NCBI GenBank assembly: GCA_028284935.1
Contig: JANQQQ010000008.1
Location: 372,001 to 436,000, forward strand
DNA from: Croceivirga sp.
GTDB taxonomy: Bacteria > Bacteroidota > Bacteroidia > Flavobacteriales > Flavobacteriaceae
Length of the DNA stretch: 64,000 nt
Direction of reading: 5' to 3'
The notes under the pieces were generated by a model. That model did no database searches and was not told the origin of the DNA. It worked only from the letters and a program-made list of their open reading frames with translations. This document shows, piece after piece, positions 17,856 through 27,901 of this stretch (positions are counted from its first letter, which is position 1; every line of letters starts with the position of its first letter). Position numbers and translations under genes: made by a program.

Positions 17856-20549
17856 ATGAAGAAAAAAGTCCTTCGGATTTCGGGAATTTTACTATTATTT
17901 ATTGTTGGGATACTGATTGCCCTGCCCTTCTTTTTGGAAGGTAAAATTGCCGATATCATCAAGAATAAGGTTAATCAAAATATCAATGCGACCCTCGATT
18001 TTGAGGACGCCAACTTAAGTCTTGTAAAGAGTTTTCCGAATGCCTACGTGGATTTAAAAGGCGTTTCCCTGGTCAATAAGGCCCCTTTTGAAGGGGATAC
18101 CCTTTTCTCGGCAGGTGATATTGAATTGGAGATGTCCATCAAGGAATTATTTAAATCCGCTGACGCCCCTATTGGGATTAAGAAGTTGGTTCTGGACAAG
18201 TCCAAGCTTCACATCAAGGTAGATACCTTGGAAAATGCCAATTATGATATTGCTTTGGAAAAGGAAGTGTCGGAGCGAGAACCAGCCGAAGGCGAAGCGT
18301 CAAGCTTTACATTGGATTTACAGGAATATGCCATTACCAATGCTGAGATTCTTTATGATGATTTTACATCGGGCATGCATTTGGTCATCTCCGAAATGAA
18401 CCATGCGGGTTCTGGCGATTTATCCCTTACGGATTCAAAATTACAGACCAAAACGGATGCCTTGGTTTCCTTTGAGATGGATGGTACCCCATACCTCAAG
18501 AGAAATAAAGTGGCTTTGGATGCCCTAATCGGGATTGATTTGGAGAAGGGCAAATATTCCTTTTTGGAGAATACTGCTTTGGTAAACCAATTACCCTTAG
18601 TCTTTGATGGTTTTGTGCAGGTCAATGAGGAAAATCAGGAAGTGGATGTATCATTTAAAACGCCTTCCTCTGATTTCAAGAACTTTTTGGCCGTCATCCC
18701 TGAAGCCTACGCTTCCAATCTGGATGGAGTCACGACCACTGGTAATTTTGAGGTTGATGGGGAATTAAAGGGAATCGTGGATGATGATCACATTCCTACT
18801 TTTAACATCAATATCAATTCTGAAAATGCCTCTTTTAAATACCCAGATTTGCCCAAAGCGGTACGCAATGTCTTTATTGATACCGAAATCAATAACGAAA
18901 CTGGGATTGCGGAAGATACCTATGTCAATATCAATCAGTTGAGTTTTCAAATTGATGAGGATACCTTCAACCTAAATGCCAAAATCAAGGAATTGCTGGG
19001 CAATACCAAGGTCAATCTACATGGTGATGGCAAAATTAACTTAGCCAATATCTCCAAAGCTTATCCCATGCCCACTGACTATGGGTTAACGGGAGTATTG
19101 ACCGCTGACATTACCACCACTTTTGATATGGCTTCGTTGGAAAATCATCAATACCAGAATACACAAAGCAATGGTAAGGCCAGCTTAAAAGGGTTCCATT
19201 ATGAATCGGATGAATTAAAAAGCCCGGTCGATATCCAAGAAGCTGCTTTGACCTTCAATCCTACCGTAGTTTCGTTGGATTCCTTTAGTGGTAAAACCGG
19301 GCAAACCGATTTTAGTGCGAAGGGAACCTTGAACAATTTGTTGGGTTTTATTTTCAATAATGAACATCTGGAAGGACGGTTCAACCTTCAATCGAATACG
19401 CTGGCGGTAAGCGATTTCATGGTGGAGGAAACCGAAGCTCAAGAAACTTCTGAAGAGAATACTTCCGCTTCTTCAACGGAGCGCATCAAAATACCCGCTT
19501 TTTTGGATGCAACCATAGATGCCTCGGCCAACTCTGTTTTGTACGATAACCTCAATTTAAATAACGTCAAAGGACGATTGGTCATAAAAGATGAAACGGC
19601 CACTTTGGAAAATTTCAGCTCTGAACTATTTGATGGAAAGTTGGCCCTTAATGGCAAGGTGAGTACAAAAGGGGAAACCTCGACCTTTGATATGGGATTG
19701 GGGATTGATGGTTTTAAAATCGCGGAGTCCTTCCAAGCTTTGGATTTGCTCCAAGCCCTTGCCCCTGTAGCGCAGGCGTTTCAAGGTAGATTAAATTCCA
19801 ACATCAAACTTTCCGGTAATCTTAAAGATGATATGACCCCTAATTTGGGTACGCTCTCCGGGGATTTATTGGGACAACTGTTTTCTACAAAGGTGGATAC
19901 CCAAAGTGCCCCTGCCTTAGCCGCTTTGGATAGTCAATTTGATTTTATTGACTTGGAAGCCTTGAACTTGGATGATTTAAAAACCGTTCTTTCGTTCAAC
20001 AATGGTAAGGTGGCCACCCAACCTTTTTCATTAAAGTATAAGGATATTGGCATCAACATCTCGGGCGAACATACTTTTGATACACAAATGCAGTACCAGG
20101 CCACTTTGGATGTGCCTGCCAAATATCTCGGGTCAGAGGTAAACAATCTTATTGCCCAGATCAATGATGACAGCTTAAAGGATTTGACCATCCCCGTTAT
20201 TGCTAACATTGGTGGAAGCTATACCCGTCCCAAAGTGACTACGGATTTAACTTCCGGGGTCACGAAACTGACCCAACAATTAGTAGAAATCCAAAAACAA
20301 AAACTGCTCAATCAAGGCAAGGACAAAGCTAAGGATTTGTTGGGTGGATTGTTGGAAGGTGATAAAACCGATTCTACCGAAACCCAAGGTTCTGGTATTA
20401 CGGAAGCCCTTGGAGGGTTTCTGGGGACCAAAAAGGACACTATACCAACGGATTCAACAATGGCTGAAAAGGATGAGGTGAAAGAAGCTGCAAAAAGTAT
20501 CCTTGGTGGATTGTTTGGAAAGAAAAAGGATACGACCAAGAAAAATTAA
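17856..20549 (+). CDS. AsmA family protein
   Basis: 897 aa with an N-terminal membrane anchor (ILLLFIVGILIALPFFL), an AsmA N-terminal region (NQNINATLDFEDANLSLVKSFPNAYVDLKGVSLVNKAPF) and a long beta-rich repeat body ending in the AsmA C-terminal region around residues 640-800. The tail is a low-complexity stretch with three LGGLL/F-like repeats and several Lys-Asp runs. AsmA-like proteins bridge the periplasm and are thought to carry phospholipids to the outer membrane. It starts 31 bp after the transporter gene and may belong to the sppA operon. Confidence 0.9.
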   Translation: MKKKVLRISGILLLFIVGILIALPFFLEGKIADIIKNKVNQNINATLDFEDANLSLVKSFPNAYVDLKGVSLVNKAPFEGDTLFSAGDIELEMSIKELFKSADAPIGIKKLVLDKSKLHIKVDTLENANYDIALEKEVSEREPAEGEASSFTLDLQEYAITNAEILYDDFTSGMHLVISEMNHAGSGDLSLTDSKLQTKTDALVSFEMDGTPYLKRNKVALDALIGIDLEKGKYSFLENTALVNQLPLVFDGFVQVNEENQEVDVSFKTPSSDFKNFLAVIPEAYASNLDGVTTTGNFEVDGELKGIVDDDHIPTFNININSENASFKYPDLPKAVRNVFIDTEINNETGIAEDTYVNINQLSFQIDEDTFNLNAKIKELLGNTKVNLHGDGKINLANISKAYPMPTDYGLTGVLTADITTTFDMASLENHQYQNTQSNGKASLKGFHYESDELKSPVDIQEAALTFNPTVVSLDSFSGKTGQTDFSAKGTLNNLLGFIFNNEHLEGRFNLQSNTLAVSDFMVEETEAQETSEENTSASSTERIKIPAFLDATIDASANSVLYDNLNLNNVKGRLVIKDETATLENFSSELFDGKLALNGKVSTKGETSTFDMGLGIDGFKIAESFQALDLLQALAPVAQAFQGRLNSNIKLSGNLKDDMTPNLGTLSGDLLGQLFSTKVDTQSAPALAALDSQFDFIDLEALNLDDLKTVLSFNNGKVATQPFSLKYKDIGINISGEHTFDTQMQYQATLDVPAKYLGSEVNNLIAQINDDSLKDLTIPVIANIGGSYTRPKVTTDLTSGVTKLTQQLVEIQKQKLLNQGKDKAKDLLGGLLEGDKTDSTETQGSGITEALGGFLGTKKDTIPTDSTMAEKDEVKEAAKSILGGLFGKKKDTTKKN

Positions 20550-20631
20550 AAGAATCATGGTTTGCTGAACTGTTGGTACAAAGGCTCGTTTGTAAAATCA
20601 GTCTAATGGCAATGTTTAAGTTAGGAAGTGC

Positions 20632-21834
20632 TTAATTGGCGGCTCCTGGAACCAAAGTGTTTTTTGTTGGTTCCTGGTATTGGATTACTTCTTTTACAAA
20701 ATTATCAAGCGAATCAACATTGTTCTTCATTAAGAAGGTGGATAATTCAGCTTCTTGTAACAGCCGTATCCTCCTTTTTAGTTCTGGGATGAATGAATCC
20801 GTATAAAGGAAATCCACTTTTGCAGAAAAATGCAAGTGCTCCAACGGCGCCAGAAAAATGAGGCCATCATAAGCGTCATACATCGTTTGATTCTCCGCTA
20901 CATCCAGCATATGGTTGCCGACATAGGCTGATCTCCCAAAAACATTGTCTTTTAGGCTAATGGCAATGGGCTTGTTGCCGTTTCGCTCAAAGGCCTTATC
21001 CCAAAGTCCATTCTCCATTCTTATCCACGCATATGAAATTTTATCCAGCCCCTGGGTTGAAGAATTGGTCACATTCTCCTTGGCTGATTGAATGGAAAGA
21101 CTGACGTTGTGTAGGCGGATGGAGTACGTTTTCTTTGGGTGCCACTGATATAAGAACGTTCCCGTATTCCAATATAACTCACCATTGGATTTTTTGATGT
21201 TTTTATAGGCATGTCTTGTGTTTGTAAGAAACACTCCTTTCTCCCCGCTTTTAAAACCGTCCAGGGTTTTTGAAATCATTTTATACATGAAATAATCCCT
21301 GCCGATCAATGATTTCTGAAAAAGGTCGTAATCTTTTCTCGTCTTTATGGCTTCCCAATAAATAGGCTGGTCCACACAAACGACCTGAAGTTTTTCCAAT
21401 TCAGGAAGTTGGGCATTCACCTCACGGAGTGTGCTTAACAGATCAAAATATGTTTGGTAACGAAAACCATAACCGCTAAAGTCGTTTTGGAAGGCCGGCA
21501 ACAAAGTGTTTTCGTCTTTTGTAGCACTATTGAGGTATGCATCAATATAGGGTTGGGAAGTAATGGAAAACACCTCAATAAATATGTATTTGATCTTGCT
21601 CTGGAAGGTGCTGTTTTGTAATAAACGTTGATAAAAATCAAACGGCTCCTTTGCTAAATGAAGTGCATCATCAAACACAATAAGGTCGACATCGTTCAAT
21701 AACGTGTTTACAAATTGTACGGGCTCTTGTCCTGTATTGGTAAGAATACCCAAATGATCGGACTTGGATTTATTTTCTTGGGAATGGGATGTTAGCGCTA
21801 TGCTTAAAAACAATAGTAATAGTGTCCTTTTCAT
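20632..21834 (-). CDS. secreted EreA/ChaN-like hypothetical protein
   Basis: 400 aa with a signal peptide (MKRTLLLLFLSIALTSHSQ). The start of the mature protein, LIVFDDALHLAKEPFDFYQRLL followed by YIFIEVF, recalls the first strand-motif region of the erythromycin esterase/ChaN/TraB superfamily, where a GE-x-x-H-G-x-x-E motif sits. Here the motif Glu is replaced by Asp-Asp. A later TNTRHAYKN could give the second His. The likeness is weak, and no substrate can be proposed. The gene stands alone, convergent with the AsmA gene. Confidence 0.5.
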   Translation of the reverse strand: MKRTLLLLFLSIALTSHSQENKSKSDHLGILTNTGQEPVQFVNTLLNDVDLIVFDDALHLAKEPFDFYQRLLQNSTFQSKIKYIFIEVFSITSQPYIDAYLNSATKDENTLLPAFQNDFSGYGFRYQTYFDLLSTLREVNAQLPELEKLQVVCVDQPIYWEAIKTRKDYDLFQKSLIGRDYFMYKMISKTLDGFKSGEKGVFLTNTRHAYKNIKKSNGELYWNTGTFLYQWHPKKTYSIRLHNVSLSIQSAKENVTNSSTQGLDKISYAWIRMENGLWDKAFERNGNKPIAISLKDNVFGRSAYVGNHMLDVAENQTMYDAYDGLIFLAPLEHLHFSAKVDFLYTDSFIPELKRRIRLLQEAELSTFLMKNNVDSLDNFVKEVIQYQEPTKNTLVPGAAN

Positions 21835-22027
21835 AATTGGGATTGGTTGATTTACCTAAAGGACGATTGCTTTTATGGGATGTTGCAAAAGCGTTTTTCC
21901 AAGTGCCCCTAATCGTGTTGGTTATGATTTAAGGAGGTAGAAAATCCAGTTGGATTCATGGTTGTGGGGCTTAAAGCAAGCAAGAAAGCAATAATAACCA
22001 AATGGCCAAGAATTTTGTGCGTAGTCT

Positions 22028-22495
22028 TTATTGATCCATCATTTTTTTTAGCAATACCACCTGTCCTAAATGATAATAACTGTGTTCTATCATTCCGTCA
22101 ATACTCCGCAAATAACTCCCATATTTTTCTTCGACAAAGTACTGGTCCAGTTCCTCATCTGTCATTTTTTCTACCAGTTGCGCAAGCTTTTCCGTATCGT
22201 TCCAAAACTTGTCTTGAAATGCCATCCATTCCGTTTGCGACGTAATAGGTGGAAAGTCAAAACTGTATTTATCCCTGATTTCAAGTTTTCCATTGATGAA
22301 TACATTTTTAATTCCATCAATATAATAATGGATATGTTGAGCTATAATTGAGATGGTATTCAGATGTTGCAATTTTCTTATAGCAATTTTCCAATCCAAA
22401 TTTTCCAACTGGTCTTTGAAATTTGTGTTCGAAATCCAAGTTCCACTCAAGATTACTTCTCTGAGGCGGTTCGCCAATTGTTCGCTTTTAGTCAT
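22028..22495 (-). CDS. DinB family protein
   Basis: 155 aa, an all-helical DinB/YfiT-like four-helix bundle. Candidate metal-binding histidines occur in KLQHLNTISIIAQHIHYYI and IEHSYYHLGQVVLLKK, the positions expected for the three-His site of this superfamily. Members act in thiol-dependent reactions or damage responses; the actual reaction here is unknown. It is a single gene, about 190 bp beyond the start of the EreA/ChaN-like gene. Confidence 0.85.
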   Translation of the reverse strand: MTKSEQLANRLREVILSGTWISNTNFKDQLENLDWKIAIRKLQHLNTISIIAQHIHYYIDGIKNVFINGKLEIRDKYSFDFPPITSQTEWMAFQDKFWNDTEKLAQLVEKMTDEELDQYFVEEKYGSYLRSIDGMIEHSYYHLGQVVLLKKMMDQ

Positions 22496-22663
22496 TTAGG
22501 CGATTTTTGTGATATTGTATATAACGCTTTTTGATTTATGGTAACGTTGGAAGTAATCAGCCCTGATCAATATCGAAGGCTAGATTTCCAGCTATGATTC
22601 ACATTCTTAAATTGCCTACAACAATTGCATTTTATCATTGACCATATTTCTCTTATGATAGAC

Positions 22664-23458
22664 TTAATTGATATCCACCCCAACATAATACCCCTCATGA
22701 CCACGTATGTTAAAAACAGTCTGGTCATCAAAGATGAGGTACTGCCCTTTTATCCCTTTTAACACCCCTTCATAAGCAGGCATCTTTTCTAGGTTGAGGC
22801 TTTTTACTTTTTCCGGGTATTGCAATACGGGGAATTCCAGGTTGGTTTCGGTATTGTCCTCAATAAAAAAGTCCATGGCCTCATCTGGGATATATTGCTT
22901 TAGATTGTTGCGCCATTCAATAAGGTCCAAATCCTCAAGGTCGTTTTTAAGCATTTTCTGCCAGCTGGTCTTATCACTTACATGGGCCTTGAGTGCCACT
23001 TCCGTAATGCCTGCCAAATAACGATTGGGTACTTCAACAATTTCAATGGCCTCATGGGCCCCTTGGTCGATCCAACGTGTAGGAACTTGAGATTTTCGGG
23101 TAACACCGACCTTAACATTGCTACTGTTGGCCAAATACACAATATGCGGTTGCAATTGCATTCTTTTTTCATACTCCAAATCACGATCCTCGATATTCAG
23201 GTGCGCCGTGCTGAGTTCAGGTCGCATGATCCATTCACCAGCCGCCGCGGATTCAAAAAAATACGATTTACAAAATCCTTGTCGGTAAATGGGTTCATTT
23301 TTGCCTGTACCAAGGCATTGGTACTTAATGAATTCAATTTTTAGTTTTCGGTTTAAGGCTTGGTTGAGGTTAAGAAAATCATCGCCCAACATCAAAAAAT
23401 ACTGGATGGGCGCACCCATCTCCGTCCTCATTTTACGTAAAACCCCTTCGTAGAGCAT
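22664..23458 (-). CDS. DUF2797 domain-containing protein
   Basis: 264 aa, cytosolic. Diagnostic segments are PELSTAHLNIEDRDLEYEKRMQ and LANSSNVKVGVTRKSQ followed by PTRWIDQGA, a GIY-YIG-like strand pattern. From memory, the family has a Cys4 zinc knuckle just before it. Here the pairs read C-L-G-T and C-K-S-Y, so only two of the four cysteines remain and zinc binding may be lost. The function of the family is unknown. It is divergent from the GH3 gene with 36 bp between them, so they share a control region. Confidence 0.85.
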   Translation of the reverse strand: MLYEGVLRKMRTEMGAPIQYFLMLGDDFLNLNQALNRKLKIEFIKYQCLGTGKNEPIYRQGFCKSYFFESAAAGEWIMRPELSTAHLNIEDRDLEYEKRMQLQPHIVYLANSSNVKVGVTRKSQVPTRWIDQGAHEAIEIVEVPNRYLAGITEVALKAHVSDKTSWQKMLKNDLEDLDLIEWRNNLKQYIPDEAMDFFIEDNTETNLEFPVLQYPEKVKSLNLEKMPAYEGVLKGIKGQYLIFDDQTVFNIRGHEGYYVGVDIN

Positions 23459-23494
23459 AATATATTTTCTTAAACTTGAATTTGTATTTTAGCT

Positions 23495-25054
23495 ATGGAC
23501 CAAACGAACAAGCTAAAGATACCTAAAATGCCCATACCGTTATTTAATTCCATTGCTTCTTGGTTGCTTAAAAAGCGGTACCACCAAATAGAGCTCTTTG
23601 TAAAATACCCCGTGGATGTACAGCAAGAGGTGCTTCGCCAATTGTTGACCTATGCAAGGGACACCGAGGTTGGTAAAATGCACGATTTTGAATCCATAAA
23701 AACCTACGAAGATTTCACGGAACGGGTACCCATAGTTAATTATGAGGGTGTTGCCCCAATGATTGAACGTACAAGAAGGGGGGAACAAAATGTCTTTTGG
23801 CCCACCAGTATTAAATGGTTTGCAAAAAGTAGCGGTACCACAAATGCCAAGAGTAAATTTATTCCTGTAAGTTTAGAGGCCTTGGAAGATTGCCATTACA
23901 AGTCTGGAAAAGATTTGTTATGCCTGTATTTGAATAACAATGAGAATTCGCAACTGTTCAATGGCAAGAGCCTGCGCTTAGGGGGTAGTAAGGAACTTTA
24001 CGAAGACAATGGAAGTTTTTTTGGAGATCTTTCCGCCATTCTTATTGATAACATGCCCCTTTGGGCAGAATATAGTAGTACCCCCAGCAACAAAGTCTCC
24101 CTTATGAGTGAGTGGGAGCGTAAGCTCAATGCTATTATCGACGAAAGCATCAAGGAAAATGTGACCAGCTTGGCTGGAGTACCTTCATGGATGTTGGTGT
24201 TGCTGAACAACGTATTGGAAAAGACGGGTAAGAACCATTTGTTTGAGGTATGGGAAAACTTGGAGGTTTATTTTCATGGTGGGGTAAGCTTTGCTCCCTA
24301 TCGTGATCAGTACAAAAAATTATTACCGCGAAAGCGGTTCAATTATTATGAGACCTATAATGCTTCTGAAGGTTTTTTTGGTATTCAGGACCAAAATAAT
24401 TCCGAAGACCTCTTGCTCATGTTGGATTATGGTATATTCTATGAGTTCATTCCTATGGGTCTTTACGATAGGGATGAACCTAAGGCCATTCCCATCTGGG
24501 AAGTGAAGAAAGGGGTGAATTATGCTATTGTTATTACTACCAATGCGGGGCTTTGGCGTTATAAAATTGGGGATACGGTTAGGTTTACATCCACGAATCC
24601 ATTTCGAATCCGTATTACTGGACGCACCAAGCACCATATCAATGCCTTTGGGGAAGAGTTGATTATTGAAAATGCCGAGGAAGCTTTGGAACAGGTATGC
24701 AAAAAGACCGGTTCACAAATCAAGGATTATACCGCTGCCCCAATATTTATGAATGGCAGTGAAAAAGGTTCCCATGAATGGATGATTGAATTTAGGAAAC
24801 CCCCGGAGAATCTTAATTATTTCATAGAGTTAATGGACAATGCCCTAAAATCATTGAACTCGGATTATGAAGCCAAGCGGTACAATAACATCACCTTAAA
24901 GATGCCCAGGGTACATATGGCCAGGGAAGACTTGTTCTATGACTGGCTAAAGTCAAAAAACAAACTGGGGGGACAGCATAAGATTCCCCGATTGTCCAAT
25001 TCACGGGAGTACTTAGAGGAATTAATGCAATTAAATAGACAAACTGTACAATAA
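23495..25054 (+). CDS. GH3 family acyl-adenylating protein
   Basis: 519 aa, of normal GH3 length. The ANL-type nucleotide-binding motif SSGTTNAKSKFIP is near residue 112, then YNASEGFFGIQD (the YxASEG motif) and YKIGDTVRFTS-x-PFRIRITGRTKHHINAFGEE. Plant GH3 enzymes join amino acids to hormones; bacterial members are widespread in Bacteroidota with unknown acid and acceptor substrates. It is divergent from the DUF2797 gene, an arrangement that may be functional, but no pathway can be named. Confidence 0.92.
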   Translation: MDQTNKLKIPKMPIPLFNSIASWLLKKRYHQIELFVKYPVDVQQEVLRQLLTYARDTEVGKMHDFESIKTYEDFTERVPIVNYEGVAPMIERTRRGEQNVFWPTSIKWFAKSSGTTNAKSKFIPVSLEALEDCHYKSGKDLLCLYLNNNENSQLFNGKSLRLGGSKELYEDNGSFFGDLSAILIDNMPLWAEYSSTPSNKVSLMSEWERKLNAIIDESIKENVTSLAGVPSWMLVLLNNVLEKTGKNHLFEVWENLEVYFHGGVSFAPYRDQYKKLLPRKRFNYYETYNASEGFFGIQDQNNSEDLLLMLDYGIFYEFIPMGLYDRDEPKAIPIWEVKKGVNYAIVITTNAGLWRYKIGDTVRFTSTNPFRIRITGRTKHHINAFGEELIIENAEEALEQVCKKTGSQIKDYTAAPIFMNGSEKGSHEWMIEFRKPPENLNYFIELMDNALKSLNSDYEAKRYNNITLKMPRVHMAREDLFYDWLKSKNKLGGQHKIPRLSNSREYLEELMQLNRQTVQ

Positions 25055-25083
25055 ATCTTTCAAATTGTACATTATTCATTACT

Positions 25084-25103
25084 TTACGAAAACGTTTTCG
25101 TAA
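25084..25103. promoter_or_regulatory. perfect 20-bp palindrome, operator-like
   Basis: TTACGAAAACGTTTTCGTAA, two 10-bp arms without spacer, with a central CG as in LacI-family operators. It lies 30 bp after the GH3 stop and 106 bp before the small hydrolase start. There is no adjacent T-run as a terminator would have. No LacI-type regulator gene is in the window. Confidence 0.5.
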
Positions 25104-25208
25104 CTTTCGGTCGTTCATCGAACAAAATTAAAAACTGAACCAATATTTTAGGGAATCCATCGTTTTGTACTCACCTTTAAACCACCAAAACTTACAATAA
25201 AAGCAATA

Positions 25209-25748
25209 ATGGCAGAAAAATTACTGGTCTTATCGGACATGTGGGGCATTAAAAAAGGCCTCTGGATCACATCTTACTTCGGATATTTACAACAGTACTA
25301 CAACATTGAGTTTTACGACGCTCAACAACTTGCCAATCTGGACTTGCCCGTAATGACAGGTGAAAACATCCACAAGGCGTTTGTAGAAGGGGGAATTGAC
25401 ACTGCAGTGGCCCATTTGTTGAAGAAGGAGAAAGAGCCTTGCCATGTTTTGGCCTTTAGTACTGGGGGAACCATTGCTTGGAAGGCTGGAATTAAAGGAT
25501 TGCCTATTAAGTCGTTAACCGCAATCTCCCCCACTCGAATTCGCTTTGAGGAAGAGGCTCCCAGCTGCGACATCAATTTGGTTTACGGGGAATGTGATAC
25601 GTTTAAACCAGATATGAACTGGGCTAAAAAAGTAGGTGTTGACTTTAAAATTGTCCCCAGTTTTGGACATGAGTTATATTCTGATGAAAAAATAATTGGC
25701 GACGTTTGTATGGCCATGCTGAACAAAGTCACCCGAAAAGCGGTTTAA
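25209..25748 (+). CDS. small alpha/beta hydrolase
   Basis: 179 aa, short for the fold. A nucleophile elbow AFSTGGT near residue 81, an acid candidate in YGECDTFKPD near 123 and a late GHELY His near 156 give a plausible Ser-Asp-His triad. The opening KLLVLSDMWGIKKG is strand-loop as in RBBP9-like small hydrolases. Substrate unknown. A 20-bp palindrome lies 106 bp upstream and a strong terminator directly downstream, so it is probably a single-gene transcript under its own regulator. Confidence 0.7.
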   Translation: MAEKLLVLSDMWGIKKGLWITSYFGYLQQYYNIEFYDAQQLANLDLPVMTGENIHKAFVEGGIDTAVAHLLKKEKEPCHVLAFSTGGTIAWKAGIKGLPIKSLTAISPTRIRFEEEAPSCDINLVYGECDTFKPDMNWAKKVGVDFKIVPSFGHELYSDEKIIGDVCMAMLNKVTRKAV

Positions 25749-25765
25749 AAGAAGTAAAATTGAAT

Positions 25766-25795
25766 AAAAAAGGGGCCTTTTAGGCCCCTTTTTTC
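25766..25795. terminator. bidirectional terminator between hydrolase and clpX
   Basis: Stem AAAAAAGGGGCC/GGCCCCTTTTTT with loop TTTTA. T-runs follow in both directions, so it can end both the plus-strand hydrolase transcript and the convergent clpX transcript. Confidence 0.92.
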
Positions 25796-25816
25796 GTGCT
25801 TTTTTTTCTAATTTCC

Positions 25817-27049
25817 TCAAGAAACGGCCTTCAACTTTTTAATCGTTTCCATGGAGAGTTTTTCTTCCGCGTAGGCTTTCGTCACCTTGAATTCATTTTC
25901 TTCTGAACTGGGGAGGGTGAACATGGCGTCTGTAAAAATTGCTTCACAAAGGGAGCGTAAACCTCTTGCACCCAATTTGTATTCCACAGCTTTTTCGACG
26001 ATATAGTTCAATGCCTGTTCGGTAATACTGAACGTAATACTGTCCATGGCAAATAGCTTTTCGTACTGCTTGATTATAGCATTTTTGGGCTCTGTGAGAA
26101 TAGCGCGTAGCGTCTTTTTATCCAGCGGATTCATATGGGTCAATACAGGAAGACGACCAATAATTTCAGGAATTAAACCGAATTCCTTCAAATCCTTTGG
26201 AATAATATATTGTAGGATATTTTCAACATCCAACTTGTCTTCCGCTTTGGAAGCGCTGTACCCTACGGCTTGCATGTTAAGACGTTTGGTTATGATTCGT
26301 TCAATACCGTCAAAGGCGCCGCCTGCAATAAACAATATATTTTCTGTGTTGACCTCAATAAACTTCTGGTCAGGATGCTTTCTACCTCCTTTTGGCGGGA
26401 CGTTGACTGTAGTCCCTTCCAATAATTTCAACAGTCCCTGCTGCACGCCCTCCCCGGAAACATCCCTGGTGATGGAAGGATTATCACTTTTACGAGCAAT
26501 TTTATCAATTTCATCAATAAAGACAATACCACGTTCAGCTTTTTCCAAGTTATAGTCGGCAGCTTGAAGCAGTCTGGTTAGAATACTTTCCACATCCTCA
26601 CCTACGTACCCCGCTTCCGTAAGCACAGTGGCATCAACAATGGCCAAAGGGACATTAAGCATTTTGGCCACAGTTTTGGCCATAAGGGTCTTTCCTGTTC
26701 CAGTTTGACCCACCATGACAATGTTACTCTTTTGTATTTCAACATCATCATCTTTTCCCATGGGTTGAAGCAATCGTTTGTAGTGATTGTAGACAGCAAC
26801 GGACATTACCTTTTTGGTGCGCTCTTGTCCAATAATGAAGGTGTCCAAAAAATCCTTGATTTCCAGTGGTTTTTTTAAAACCAATTCTGCTGAAAGGTTG
26901 TTCGTCTTGGACTGTTTTGATTCTTCGGCCACAATGCTGTACGCCTGTTCAATACAGCGGTCACAAATATGGGCGTCCAATCCGGCAATGAGAAGATTGG
27001 TCTCCGACTTTTTTCTTCCACAAAATGAGCATTCCAATTCCTTTGCCAT
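25817..27049 (-). CDS. clpX: ATP-dependent Clp protease ATPase subunit ClpX
   Basis: 410 aa. An N-terminal zinc-binding domain with both C-x-x-C pairs (CSFCG and CDRCIEQ) is followed by the AAA+ core: Walker A GQTGTGKT near residue 113, Walker [12 protein letters not shown], and sensor 2 [13 protein letters not shown]. The IGF-type ClpP loop and the [19 protein letters not shown] pore region are present. ClpX unfolds substrates and feeds them to ClpP, encoded 87 bp upstream on the same strand. Confidence 0.98.
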   Translation of the reverse strand: MAKELECSFCGRKKSETNLLIAGLDAHICDRCIEQAYSIVAEESKQSKTNNLSAELVLKKPLEIKDFLDTFIIGQERTKKVMSVAVYNHYKRLLQPMGKDDDVEIQKSNIVMVGQTGTGKTLMAKTVAKMLNVPLAIVDATVLTEAGYVGEDVESILTRLLQAADYNLEKAERGIVFIDEIDKIARKSDNPSITRDVSGEGVQQGLLKLLEGTTVNVPPKGGRKHPDQKFIEVNTENILFIAGGAFDGIERIITKRLNMQAVGYSASKAEDKLDVENILQYIIPKDLKEFGLIPEIIGRLPVLTHMNPLDKKTLRAILTEPKNAIIKQYEKLFAMDSITFSITEQALNYIVEKAVEYKLGARGLRSLCEAIFTDAMFTLPSSEENEFKVTKAYAEEKLSMETIKKLKAVS

Positions 27050-27136
27050 ATAATATCAGTTTAACTGAATTGCTATAACGCTAAAAATAAGGTAAAATTC
27101 TGCTTTTACCCCATCTACGCTGACCTTTGGTCGATA

Positions 27137-27817
27137 TTATGCCATGTCCCTTACCAAAATTTCGTCAATCATACCGTATTCTCTAGCTTCGGGGGCTTTC
27201 ATCCAAAAGTCACGGTCACTGTCCTCATAGACTTGGTCAAAAGTCTGTCCAGAATGATTGGCGATGATATGGTAAAGTTCATCCTTTATTTTGAGTACTT
27301 CCTTTGCTGCGATTTCTATATCGCTCGCTTGGCCCTGAGCGCCTGATAAAGGCTGGTGAATCATCACCCGGGAATGGGGTAGGCCACTGCGTTTGCCCTT
27401 TTCCCCTGCACAAAGAAGAACGGCGGCCATCGAAGCTGCGATACCGGTGCAAATGGTTGCAACATCAGGTTTTATAAACTGCATGGTATCATAAATACCT
27501 AATCCTGCATATACGCCTCCCCCTGGGGAGTTGATATAGATAGAGATATCCTTTGAGGCATCCGTACTTTCCAAAAACAACAATTGTGCCTGTACAATGT
27601 TGGCCACCTGATCGTTGATTCCAGTCCCCATAAAAATAATTCTATCCATCATTAATCGTGAGAACACATCAAAAACGGCAATGTTCATTTGCCGTTCTTC
27701 AATAATATTCGGGGTCATGTTCACGGGAAACATACTACTTACAATTTGGTCGTAGTACATACTGTTTATTCCGTGGTGCTTGGTTGCGTATTTTTCAAAT
27801 TCCTTTCCGTAATCCAT
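27137..27817 (-). CDS. clpP: ATP-dependent Clp protease proteolytic subunit ClpP
   Basis: 226 aa. Catalytic Ser in GIAASMAAVLLCAG near residue 128, His in SRVMIHQP near 153, and an Asp in the C-terminal DRDFWM region, the usual triad. The N-terminus carries about 30 residues before the conserved ERQMNIAVFDVFSRL, a processed propeptide-like extension. It lies between tig and clpX in the order tig-clpP-clpX. A terminator separates it from tig, so clpPX probably also has its own promoter. Confidence 0.98.
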   Translation of the reverse strand: MDYGKEFEKYATKHHGINSMYYDQIVSSMFPVNMTPNIIEERQMNIAVFDVFSRLMMDRIIFMGTGINDQVANIVQAQLLFLESTDASKDISIYINSPGGGVYAGLGIYDTMQFIKPDVATICTGIAASMAAVLLCAGEKGKRSGLPHSRVMIHQPLSGAQGQASDIEIAAKEVLKIKDELYHIIANHSGQTFDQVYEDSDRDFWMKAPEAREYGMIDEILVRDMA

Positions 27818-27840
27818 AGGATTTTCAATGGTTTTAAGAC

Positions 27841-27878
27841 AAAAAAACGGTTCTGAAAACTCAAAATTCCAGAACCGT
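27841..27878 (-). terminator. terminator after tig
   Basis: Stem ACGGTTCTG/CAGAACCGT of 9 bp with a 14-nt loop, followed on the minus strand by seven T. It lies between the tig stop (27902) and the clpP start (27817). Confidence 0.85.
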
Positions 27879-27901
27879 AAAGATACAATTATTTGATGCG
27901 T

